This document shows positions 56,616 to 64,000 of a DNA stretch of 64,000 nucleotides, piece after piece. A model generated the notes under the pieces. The model worked only from the letters and a program-made list of their open reading frames with translations. It was not told the DNA's origin and searched no databases. The position numbers and the translations under genes were made by a program. The DNA is from an uncultured Microcaldota archaeon. Its GTDB lineage: Archaea; Micrarchaeota; Micrarchaeia; Burarchaeales; Fermentimicrarchaeaceae. How positions within the stretch are numbered: position 1 is the stretch's first letter; the number at the start of each line of letters is the position of its first letter. Location of the stretch: assembly GCA_903884505.1 (NCBI GenBank), contig CAISET010000027.1, positions 1-64,000 on the forward strand, in the 5' to 3' direction.

Positions 56616-57988
56616 GGCGGGGATTCGTGCTCACGCTGGTGGCGTTCATCCTCTTCGTAACGCTCGTCAACATGGTGATGCAGATGAGGACCGATAGGGC
56701 GAGGGTCAGCAGCTGGTCGCAGGACATGCTCGTCGCAAGGAAGCTCCTTTATGTTACGGATGACGTGGGCGAGGACGTTAGGTTCGCATACAGCGTAAGG
56801 ACCGCCAGGAGCGGCATCGCACTCACCTTCACCGACACGCTGCCGGCGAATTACAGCATCGACAGGAACCTGAGGGGATACAGAGATTTCCTCCAGCAGA
56901 AATACCTGACGCCGGAGCTCGCGCTACAGTTCTACAACATGACCGGAAGCGCGATAGCCCTCGACGCGATGCCGACCGACCTCGTGGTCCGTCCCTACAA
57001 CCTCACCTACCACTACCCGGACTACGGCCAGCACCAGCTCAGCATCTACTGCGCGCCCAACGGCTATTGCAACAATACGGATATCCGCTCGGTTTCGTTC
57101 GCCTTCACGATGCCGAATTCCAACTTCACCTACATTCCGAGCTCCGGCAACAAGAGCCACTATGCGTGGTCACCGAGCGCCCTCAACTGCTCCGGCCAGC
57201 CGGCATGCATCAACTTCACGCTCGCGATAACCGACTCGCGCGGCTACGTGTTCTCCTGCCCGAGCGCAACCTGCAACTACAGCACTTTCCGCTCGGACCA
57301 GGCGAGCCTGCTCACCGTCCAGATGTCGCCGTGCTGGCTCGACCTCACGCTCGGGAACAGCGGCATAATCCAGCTCAAGCTCCGCCAGCCCAGCGACCCC
57401 AATGCCAGCTGCAACGCGACCCTGAACTCGACCATCTCGCCGACGTTCCCCTCGCAGTCCTACTACCTGGAGCTCCCTGGGCGGGTCAGCGTGGGCGACG
57501 TCAATTACAACGCGAGCAGGGTATACCAGCTCCCTGGCGAGAACATCAGCGCGCGCGAGCTGACCGAAACCTTGCCGTCAAGAGCCGCCTACCTCGACTC
57601 GGAGTGCTTCAACAGCGACACCACCAACGCTTACGCCGGCGGGTCCGGCTACAAGTATGTCTACGGGGTACTGTTCGCGAACATCTGCACCGAAAAGAAC
57701 ATACACATAACGAACATAAAGCCCTCCTGGGTCCCGAACAGCAGCGAGAAGATAGAGATAGTGAGGATAAACAACACGAACGTCTGGAACTATGACGGCA
57801 GCATAGGCAGCCCGCAAGGCAGGCAGCCCTCCGGGACCAAACTCGACATGCTCGACTGGACCATAGGCCCGGTCAAGACAATCCCGCTCACCTACCTGCG
57901 GTTCCAGCAGGGCATGAGGAACAAGAACATCACGCTCAACCTGACATTCTCGGACAATTCCACCGCGGTCGTCATGGTGCGGACCTAG
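56603..57988 (+). CDS. large pilin-like surface protein
   Basis: The roughly 461-residue protein begins LRRGFVLTLVAFILFVTLVN, a pilin-like helix. A large exposed region follows with many NxT/S sites and six or more Cys, likely glycosylated and disulfide-bonded. Start is GTG 56603 or TTG 56612; codons further upstream in frame lie inside the preceding gene and are not used. Size and position suggest a major adhesive or structural subunit. No domain is recognised beyond the leader. Confidence 0.7.
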   Translation: MVHLRRGFVLTLVAFILFVTLVNMVMQMRTDRARVSSWSQDMLVARKLLYVTDDVGEDVRFAYSVRTARSGIALTFTDTLPANYSIDRNLRGYRDFLQQKYLTPELALQFYNMTGSAIALDAMPTDLVVRPYNLTYHYPDYGQHQLSIYCAPNGYCNNTDIRSVSFAFTMPNSNFTYIPSSGNKSHYAWSPSALNCSGQPACINFTLAITDSRGYVFSCPSATCNYSTFRSDQASLLTVQMSPCWLDLTLGNSGIIQLKLRQPSDPNASCNATLNSTISPTFPSQSYYLELPGRVSVGDVNYNASRVYQLPGENISARELTETLPSRAAYLDSECFNSDTTNAYAGGSGYKYVYGVLFANICTEKNIHITNIKPSWVPNSSEKIEIVRINNTNVWNYDGSIGSPQGRQPSGTKLDMLDWTIGPVKTIPLTYLRFQQGMRNKNITLNLTFSDNSTAVVMVRT

Positions 57989-57995
57989 TGATTCC

Positions 57996-58460
57996 ATGGA
58001 CCTGAGGCGCAACACTGCCCAATCCGCTGTCGAATACATGATGACGTATGGCTGGGTAGTCATAGCCATGATCATCACCATCCTTCTGCTTTACGTGCTC
58101 GGAATCTTCGACCCGGCCACCATACTGGGCGCGGAAAACTCGATAACCGGCACGACGCTTTTCAGCTTCACCGATTTCCTGGTGATGCCGGACGGCAATG
58201 TGACGCTCTACATGAGGAGCGAGTCGCCCATCAGGCTGAACGTGACCGGGATTGCGCTCGGCAGCTCCAACCTCACCGGCCTCGAGCCGTCCCTCCCGAT
58301 AGAGCTCGCGCCGGGCCAGTCCATCAACGTCTCCGGAGGCTCCGGGCTGCGCGGCCAGCAGGGCGGGTCGTTCTTCACGGTAAAGCTCAGGATTTATTAC
58401 TCGATAGAAGGCGCGGGCAACCATACGGACTCGGGGACGATGAGCGGCAGGTTCGGCTAG
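57996..58460 (+). CDS. class III signal-peptide pilin
   Basis: The 154-residue protein has the canonical AQSAVEYMMTYGWVVIAMII leader-helix and an exposed beta domain ending GNHTDSGTMSGRFG. It is clearly paralogous to the pilin at 62648-63115 (shared TGIALGSSNLTGLEPSLPI-like pattern and ...NHTDxGTMxGxx end). It is a likely major pilin of the filament. Confidence 0.87.
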   Translation: MDLRRNTAQSAVEYMMTYGWVVIAMIITILLLYVLGIFDPATILGAENSITGTTLFSFTDFLVMPDGNVTLYMRSESPIRLNVTGIALGSSNLTGLEPSLPIELAPGQSINVSGGSGLRGQQGGSFFTVKLRIYYSIEGAGNHTDSGTMSGRFG

Positions 58461-58512
58461 CAAAGATACTAATAATAATAGTGGACGGGGAGAATAAGAG
58501 GGATTGGTTGGC

Positions 58513-59127
58513 ATGGCAGAGCAGAGGGAAACGGTTGAGACGGCGTGCGACAGGCTTCTCGAGCTTGTGCAGCAGAAGGGAAAGGTCTCCCTGCGCGACG
58601 CCTCAAAGGACCTCGGCGTGAGCGAGCCCGTGCTCGAGGAGATAGCGAACGTGCTTGCGGAGCAGAAGATACTGAAGGTGAAATACGGGTTCACGGGCAC
58701 GTTCTTCGAGCCGATGAAGGTCACCAAGGAGGAGGCGGAGAAGGGAATCAGCGAGGCGAAGAAGCGGGCGAGCGCCGCGAAAGTGATGGATGACATCGGG
58801 CTGGACGTGTCCGCGTCCGAGCGCGCATACAGGCGCGTGGAGGACGATGTCCTGATGAGGATGAGGAAGGCGGAGGAGCTTCTCGCCTGCATAGAAGAGG
58901 AGGAGAGGGAGGCGACGGATGAGGAGCGGGCCTACCTCCTGAAGGAGGCGAAAAAGCTTGACGAGGTCGTGAAGGCATTCGGCAGCGACATAAAGGATAT
59001 CAAGGATGAGGTTGTGAAGCTTACCGAGAAGCTCCGCGAATTCGAGGCGGAGACGTCGAAGGGGAAGAAAGAGAAGAAGCCGGGCCTGCTCGGCGGGCTT
59101 TTCGGCAGGCTCGGGAGGAAGAGGTGA
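58513..59127 (+). CDS. winged-helix and coiled-coil protein in the pilus operon
   Basis: The 204-residue soluble protein has an N-terminal winged-helix domain (LLELVQQKGKVSLRDASKDL, VLEEIANVLAEQKILKVKYG), a long charged coiled coil (about 80-190) and a Gly-rich basic end (GLLGGLFGRLGRKR). It lies five bases before the pilus ATPase gene. A regulatory or assembly-scaffold role is possible; no family name is certain. A TTG at 58504 is an alternative start. Confidence 0.7.
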   Translation: MAEQRETVETACDRLLELVQQKGKVSLRDASKDLGVSEPVLEEIANVLAEQKILKVKYGFTGTFFEPMKVTKEEAEKGISEAKKRASAAKVMDDIGLDVSASERAYRRVEDDVLMRMRKAEELLACIEEEEREATDEERAYLLKEAKKLDEVVKAFGSDIKDIKDEVVKLTEKLREFEAETSKGKKEKKPGLLGGLFGRLGRKR

Positions 59128-59131
59128 AGGC

Positions 59132-60670
59132 ATGGCCGCTGAGCAAAAGATAGGGGGCGCCAAGATACTCGACAAGTACACCCTTATGAGCGAGGATGTG
59201 CCCGCCGAGATAACGATTGCCGAGCGCTCGGACGAATATGTCAACACCTATGAGATGAAGCAGGTCAAGCTATTCAAGGCGACCGAGGCAATGCTGAGCT
59301 ACCTGAAGGAGAAGATAATAGGCAGCGTCAATATCAAGATTTCCGAGATACTGGACCCGCGCGAGATAGAGTCAGTGAGGAAGAAGTTCATCGCCAGGGC
59401 GGAGGAGCTGGTGAGCGCGGAGATGGGCGGGCTGAGCGCGGAGGAGAAGAAGCTGCTGGTCGGGAAGCTGGCGCACGACCTCCTCGGGCTCGGGGACGTC
59501 GAGATGCTCCTTGCGGACAACCAGCTCGAGGAGATTGTGATAAACTCCGCGCGCGAACCGGTCTGGGTCTACCACAAGAAGTGGGGCTGGCTCAAGACAG
59601 ACCTCGTGATAAAGAGCGAGGAGCAGGTCCAGAACTACGCCGCGATAATCGGCAGGAAGGTCGGGAGGCAGATTACCAACCTGAACCCCCTGATGGATGC
59701 GCACCTGACCAGCGGCGACCGAGTCAATGCCGTGCTGTTCCCCATCGCCTCGCGCGGCAACTGCATAACAATCCGCAAGTTCGCAAAATCCCCCTGGACC
59801 ATCGTCCGCATGATGGACCCGGCGATAAACACCGTGAACGCGGACATCGCTGCGCTGATATGGCTCGGCGTGCAGTACGAAATGAACATACTCGTCTCCG
59901 GAGGCACGGGCTCCGGGAAGACCTCGTTCCTGAATGCGATACTCGTTTTCACCCCGCCCAACCAGCGCGTCATCTCAATCGAGGACACGCGCGAGCTCTA
60001 CCTTCCCGACTACCTGAACTGGACGCCGCTGGTCACAAGGCAGCCGAACCCCGAGGGCAAGGGCGAGGTCTCGATGCTGGACCTGATGGTCAACTCACTG
60101 CGCATGAGGCCCGACCGCATAATCCTCGGAGAGATGAGGAGGCAGAGCGAAGCCGAGGTGCTGTTCGAGGCGATGCACACCGGGCACGCGGTCTATGCTA
60201 CCGTTCATGCCGATGATGCGATGCAGACGAAGAAGAGGCTCATCTCGCCGCCCATCTCGCTCCCGGAGTCCATGCTCGAGGTGCTGCATCTCATAGTCGT
60301 GCAGTACAGGCAGAGGCGCACGGGAATACGGCGCGTGTTCGAGGTCGCGGAGGTCGTGCCTACAATGGAAGGGGTGGGGATAAACAAGATATTCAAGTGG
60401 ATTCCGCGCGAGGACGAGATGAAGAAGGTCGGGGACTACGTGAGGCTGCTCGACCAGTTCCAGCTTTACACCGGGATGACGCCCGAGGAGATAAAGGAAG
60501 ACCTCGAGGAGAAGAAGAAGGTGCTGAACTACCTGCTCGAGAAGAAGGTCTATGACGTAGATGACGTGGGCAGGGTGGTCGCGTTCTACTACAGGAGGAA
60601 GGGCGACCTCATGAAGATGGTGGAGAAGAAGGCTGATATTAGGAAGATACTTGAGCTGAAGGGGGAATGA
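59132..60670 (+). CDS. type II/IV secretion (pilus assembly) ATPase
   Basis: The 512-residue GspE/VirB11-superfamily ATPase has Walker A GGTGSGKTSF at 257-266, the Asp box EDTRELYLP, Walker B-like RPDRIILGEMR and the His box HTGHAVYATVHADD. The N-terminal ~200 residues form the usual N-domain. It powers assembly of the filament made from the surrounding pilins. It is adjacent to two TadC/FlaJ-like membrane platform genes. Confidence 0.94.
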   Translation: MAAEQKIGGAKILDKYTLMSEDVPAEITIAERSDEYVNTYEMKQVKLFKATEAMLSYLKEKIIGSVNIKISEILDPREIESVRKKFIARAEELVSAEMGGLSAEEKKLLVGKLAHDLLGLGDVEMLLADNQLEEIVINSAREPVWVYHKKWGWLKTDLVIKSEEQVQNYAAIIGRKVGRQITNLNPLMDAHLTSGDRVNAVLFPIASRGNCITIRKFAKSPWTIVRMMDPAINTVNADIAALIWLGVQYEMNILVSGGTGSGKTSFLNAILVFTPPNQRVISIEDTRELYLPDYLNWTPLVTRQPNPEGKGEVSMLDLMVNSLRMRPDRIILGEMRRQSEAEVLFEAMHTGHAVYATVHADDAMQTKKRLISPPISLPESMLEVLHLIVVQYRQRRTGIRRVFEVAEVVPTMEGVGINKIFKWIPREDEMKKVGDYVRLLDQFQLYTGMTPEEIKEDLEEKKKVLNYLLEKKVYDVDDVGRVVAFYYRRKGDLMKMVEKKADIRKILELKGE

Positions 60671-61549
60671 ATGGCGCTCAACATACCGTTCTCAATCCTG
60701 CCCCCTCCGCTGGTTATCCGGCTTGCCAAGCCGCTTAAGGGGCTCGGCAACTTCATCGCCACGCTCTTTCCCGGCATGAGGCTTGAGCTCATACAGGCCG
60801 GCATGGAAGTCACCCCGCGCGAATACGCCGGGATGGCCTTGATTGTAGGCATAAGCAATGCCATCGCAATATTCGCGCTTCTCTACGGGATAGGCATCGC
60901 GGTGGACAAGGACCTCCTGGCCCTCGGGATAGCCGGCGCTCTCGTGGTCGGGGCGGCCTCCTTCATCACGGTCATCTCATACCCGCGCGTGATTGCGACC
61001 AAGAAGACGCGCAGCCTCGAGGACCAGCTGATACCCGCGCTGCGCCAGCTGCTCATAGACTTGCGCTCCGGCGTCCCGCTCTTCCAGGCAATGGCAAGCG
61101 TCAGCACGGGCTATGGCGAGGTCTCCGCTGAGTTCAGGAAGATGGTGAAGGAGATGAACGCGGGGATGAGCCAGCCAGATGTCCTCAACGAGGCGAGCAG
61201 GCGCGTGGCCTCCTTCCGGTTCAGGCGCGTGCTCTGGCAGATAAACAACGCGCTCAGGGTCGGCTCGGACGTCGCGGCCGCGCTCGACGCGATGGTGGAT
61301 GAGCTGACGCGCGAGAGGGTTGACGATATCCGCAGGTACGGCCAGGAACTCAACCCCTGGGTGATGATTTACATGATAGCCGCGGTCGTCATCCCGTCCC
61401 TCGGCATAACCATGCTTATAGTCGTCCTCTCGTTCCTCAACATCCCGGTCCCGAAGATAGTGTTCCCAGTCATCTGGTTCTTCCTCGCGGGGTTCCAGAT
61501 ATTCTTCATATCATTCGTGAAAAGCAGGAGGCCCGCCGTGGAGGGATAG
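60671..61549 (+). CDS. TadC/FlaJ-like pilus platform protein
   Basis: The 292-residue T2SSF-domain membrane protein has a pair of helices at 50-95, a cytosolic domain with LEDQLIPALRQLLIDLRSGV and FRFRRVLWQINNALRVGSD, and two C-terminal helices. This is the platform protein that works with the assembly ATPase encoded directly upstream (no gap). It is shorter than FlaJ, matching half of a TadB/TadC-type pair. Confidence 0.9.
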   Translation: MALNIPFSILPPPLVIRLAKPLKGLGNFIATLFPGMRLELIQAGMEVTPREYAGMALIVGISNAIAIFALLYGIGIAVDKDLLALGIAGALVVGAASFITVISYPRVIATKKTRSLEDQLIPALRQLLIDLRSGVPLFQAMASVSTGYGEVSAEFRKMVKEMNAGMSQPDVLNEASRRVASFRFRRVLWQINNALRVGSDVAAALDAMVDELTRERVDDIRRYGQELNPWVMIYMIAAVVIPSLGITMLIVVLSFLNIPVPKIVFPVIWFFLAGFQIFFISFVKSRRPAVEG

Positions 61550-61607
61550 CATGTTGCTCAGGGGAACTTGCGCGAAGGCGTTCGCGCGGAATGCGGGGGA
61601 ATAATCC

Positions 61608-62648
61608 ATGGTGCTCGAGAGGATTTACGTAAGGGCATCGATGCTCCTTCCGGAGAACCTGATAGGCTCGTTCGAGCGCCTGATGGTCCAGGGCGGCTTC
61701 TCCGTCTCGGCGCGCGGATATGCCGGCTACGCGCTCGTCTTCTCCATTATGGTCGCGATTGTCGGATTCGAGGTCTCCACGTTCTTCTTCGAACAGGCGT
61801 ATGCGATAGGCATAGGCGCGTTCACCTTCGTCCTGCTGATGGCGCTCTTCTACCTGCTGATAATGATAACGGCTGACAACAGGGCGAGGAGAATCGAGGA
61901 GGTCCTCCCGGACGCGCTTCAGATGATGAGCGCGAACATCCGCGCAGGCATGACTATCGAGAACGCCATCTGGATGGCCGCGAAACCCGAGTTCGGGCCC
62001 CTTGAGGAGGAGATAAGGATGGTCAGCGGGAAGGCGTTCGGAGGCAAGCCCATCGCGGACGCGCTGCTTGACATGTCCGTCCGCGTCCGCTCAACCATGC
62101 TCGAGAGGGCGGTGAAGCTCCTGAACGAGGGGATGCAGCTCGGGGGGGAGCTCGCGCCCCTGCTCGACGAGGTGGCGCGCGACCTGAAGATGAACCACAT
62201 GCTCGCCAAGGAGATTGCCAGCGCGACCACGATGTACATGATATTCATAGTCTTCACCGCGGTCATCGCGTCCCCGGTAATGTTCGCGGCGTCAGTCTAC
62301 TACGCGCAGATGTCCTATTTCATATCGAACCAGCAGGGCATGGAGACGGACATGACCACCGGGGGCGTTGCCGGCACCGGCGGAGTCTCGATTGGCGGAG
62401 GGCTGACGGGCATGATAGCCAATGGGAAGAAGGGCGAGGCCATCACCCCGGACGAGGTCTTCCAGTTCGCAATCGCGTGCATAATGCTCACGACTTTCTT
62501 CGGCGCGCTCACGCTTTCCGAGATACGGTACGGCAAGCTGACGCGAGGCCTCCAATACGTCCCAATCTTCATGATAACGGCGCTGATCATATTCCTCGTC
62601 ACGAACGGCGCGCTCAAGAGCACGTTCGGATTCCTGTTTGGTAGTTGA
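61608..62648 (+). CDS. second TadC/FlaJ-like pilus platform protein
   Basis: The 346-residue T2SSF-type protein has helices at about 30-80, the cytosolic RIEEVLPDALQMMSANIRAG, KLLNEGMQLGGELAPLLDEV and a longer C-terminal helical region. Paired with the 292-residue protein it resembles the two-component platform (TadB/TadC) of Tad-like or archaeal adhesive pili. ATG 61608 follows GGGGGAATAA; the 58-bp gap before it holds no gene. Confidence 0.9.
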   Translation: MVLERIYVRASMLLPENLIGSFERLMVQGGFSVSARGYAGYALVFSIMVAIVGFEVSTFFFEQAYAIGIGAFTFVLLMALFYLLIMITADNRARRIEEVLPDALQMMSANIRAGMTIENAIWMAAKPEFGPLEEEIRMVSGKAFGGKPIADALLDMSVRVRSTMLERAVKLLNEGMQLGGELAPLLDEVARDLKMNHMLAKEIASATTMYMIFIVFTAVIASPVMFAASVYYAQMSYFISNQQGMETDMTTGGVAGTGGVSIGGGLTGMIANGKKGEAITPDEVFQFAIACIMLTTFFGALTLSEIRYGKLTRGLQYVPIFMITALIIFLVTNGALKSTFGFLFGS

Positions 62649-63115
62649 TGAATATGGATAAAAAAGCTCAAGGCGCGGTCGAATACCTCGTAACCTACAG
62701 CTGGATGCTCATCGCGCTTGTCGCGATAATCGCAGCGCTCTATTACCTGGGCGTGCTCAACCCTTCCACCTGGTTCGGCACCTCCAACGAGGTGACCGGC
62801 CTCTCGACTTTCACGGTAACCGATTTCACAATCAAAGGCAGCGGCAACCTCACGCTTTATCTTGTGAACAGCGCCAGCGTCCAGGTGAACATAACGGGCA
62901 TCAGGGTGAAGGGGGCTTCCCTCACCAACGTCTCCCCGACGCTGCCCCTCAGCATGAATCCCGGGCAGAACAGGACAATCACCTGCAGGTCCGGCCTGCT
63001 CAACGGGACCGTTGGCGATACGTTCTACGGGGTGAAATTCGAGATAGTTTATGATGTGGTGGGCGGCGGCACCAACCACACCGACGCCGGCACAATGCGG
63101 GGGAAAATCTCGTAA
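62648..63115 (+). CDS. class III signal-peptide pilin (paralogue)
   Basis: The 155-residue pilin has leader KKAQGAVEYLVTYSWMLIALVA and an exposed domain closing with GGGTNHTDAGTMRGKIS. It is a paralogue of the pilin at 57996-58460, about 4.2 kb apart with the assembly machinery between them. The ATG overlaps the stop of the platform gene by one base; a second ATG two codons on is also possible. Confidence 0.87.
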   Translation: MNMDKKAQGAVEYLVTYSWMLIALVAIIAALYYLGVLNPSTWFGTSNEVTGLSTFTVTDFTIKGSGNLTLYLVNSASVQVNITGIRVKGASLTNVSPTLPLSMNPGQNRTITCRSGLLNGTVGDTFYGVKFEIVYDVVGGGTNHTDAGTMRGKIS

Positions 63116-63143
63116 TCGAGGCATAGTGAAGAGGGGGCAGAAG

Positions 63144-64000
63144 ATGAGGTTCCGCGAACTTGCAGAGGCTTACGAGAAGATTGAAGCCACTTCCGGCCGC
63201 CTCGACATGATGGCCTTGCTCGCCGAGGCATTCAAGAAGGCCTTACCCTCGGAGATAGACAAGATAATCTACCTCTCGCAGGGGGTCGTCGCCGCGCCAT
63301 TCGAGGGGCTTGAGGTGGGAATGGGCGAGAAGTTCGTCATCCACGCAATTGCGACCGCCACGGGCTATGACGAAAAAACCGTTGGGAAGCTTTACAAGAA
63401 GAGCGGCGACCTCGGCGATACTGCGCAGGAGCTTATCAAGGAGAAGAGGCAGCAGTCGCTCCACCGCGAGGAGCTTTCGGTTTCAAAGGTATTTGATTCC
63501 TTCAAGAAGATAGCTGTCATCTCAGGCGCGGGAACGCAGGAGAAAAAAATAGACGCGCTGGTTGAGCTGCTGAACAGCGCCACGCCGCTCGAGGCGAAGT
63601 ACATAATCCGCTTCCCCATCGGCAAATTGAGGCTCGGCGCAGGGGACGCAACCGTTCTTGAGGCGCTCTCAATCGCGAAACAGGGCGACAGGACTGCGAA
63701 GGACGATTTGGAGCACGCGTACAACATGTGCTCGGACCTTGGGCTCGTTGCGAAGACCTATTACGAGAAGGGGCTTGAGGGAATAAAGAAATTCCACATA
63801 ATGCTGTTCCATCCGATAAGGCCCGCTCTCGCCGAGCGCCTTCCCTCTGCGGAAGAGATTATTGAGAAATTGGGGAAGTGCGCAGTAGACCAGAAATTCG
63901 ACGGCTTCCGCGTCCAGTGCCACAAGAAAGGCGACGCGGTCGAGCTCTACTCCCGCAGGCTTGAGAAGACGACCGCCATGTTCCCCGAAATAGTTGCGGG
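63144..64000 (+). CDS. lig: ATP-dependent DNA ligase, cut by window edge
   Basis: The first 285 residues of an archaeal ATP-dependent DNA ligase are present. The N-terminal DNA-binding helical domain includes MRFRELAEAYEKIEATSGRL and IIRFPIGKLRLGAGDATVLE. The adenylation motif I has K251 in DQKFDGFRVQ. The rest of the nucleotidyltransferase and OB domains lie beyond the edge. ATG 63144 follows AGGGGG; a GTG at 63126 is in frame but poorly placed. Confidence 0.92.
   Translation, partial: MRFRELAEAYEKIEATSGRLDMMALLAEAFKKALPSEIDKIIYLSQGVVAAPFEGLEVGMGEKFVIHAIATATGYDEKTVGKLYKKSGDLGDTAQELIKEKRQQSLHREELSVSKVFDSFKKIAVISGAGTQEKKIDALVELLNSATPLEAKYIIRFPIGKLRLGAGDATVLEALSIAKQGDRTAKDDLEHAYNMCSDLGLVAKTYYEKGLEGIKKFHIMLFHPIRPALAERLPSAEEIIEKLGKCAVDQKFDGFRVQCHKKGDAVELYSRRLEKTTAMFPEIVA

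Noticed and set aside
1-64000. rRNA genes, CRISPR arrays, insertion sequences with transposase
   Set aside because: No rRNA-like, repeat-spacer or transposase sequences were seen; the only recombinase trace is the HTH relic at 15.2 kb.

Overview
The window reads as one contiguous piece of a fairly GC-rich archaeal chromosome. Archaeal markers are a form III-type RuBisCO, an archaeal threonyl-tRNA synthetase with a DTD-like editing domain, phosphorylating type II GAPDH, the alternative (phosphomevalonate dehydratase) mevalonate pathway, class III signal-peptide pilins, intron-containing tRNAs and TATA boxes about 25 nt upstream of many start codons. Small genes, many tightly overlapping operons and many secreted Thr/Pro-linker proteins fit a DPANN-type lineage (Micrarchaeota or Diapherotrites-like). 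That taxonomic placement is inference only.

Layout. 1-9.3 kb (minus): a MoxR-type AAA+ ATPase, a NorD/CobT-like VWA protein with an HExxH motif, and at least six tandem HEAT-repeat proteins sharing a C-terminal tail. 9.4-15.1 kb: an MgtA-like P-type ATPase divergent from RuBisCO, then two membrane-anchored thioredoxin-fold proteins. 15.1-19.0 kb: an HTH relic, a YbaK-like deacylase overlapping threonyl-tRNA synthetase, a CoA-binding protein and a HAD phosphatase preceded by a truncated copy of its own start. 19.0-31.7 kb: the isoprenoid region, with fni, mevalonate kinase, MEMO, UbiX, UbiD, an LpdD-like chaperone, both phosphomevalonate dehydratase subunits, a flavin reductase and isopentenyl phosphate kinase. 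Glutamyl-tRNA synthetase, an AK6-type kinase and a Fur/ZIP pair with a shared operator are interspersed. Together these genes take mevalonate to IPP/DMAPP.

31.7-39.6 kb: membrane and secreted proteins (one M64-like metalloprotease), a sugar aminotransferase/glycosyltransferase pair running into an intron-containing tRNA-Thr, a molybdopterin oxidoreductase, TspO and parvulin. 39.6-48.2 kb: central carbon genes pgk, gap, a glycogen-debranching-type glucosidase and tpiA; a HEPN/MNT module flanked by direct repeats; a novel repeat protein; and a tRNA-Ser with two introns. Four copies of a structured repeat lie in this part of the window, one inside the tRNA-Thr intron and three at gene 3' ends. 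48.3-54.2 kb: membrane proteins, an aminotransferase relic, two proteins resembling phage tail-tube gp19, and a transglutaminase-like exoprotein. 54.3-63.1 kb: a type IV filament locus with pilin-like subunits, a VWA pilin, a wHTH/coiled-coil protein, an ATPase and two TadC/FlaJ-like proteins. The window ends inside an ATP-dependent DNA ligase.

The best candidates for undescribed biology are the four-copy hairpin element with covarying inner stems, the MoxR-VWA-HEAT array, and the gp19-like lipoprotein pair.
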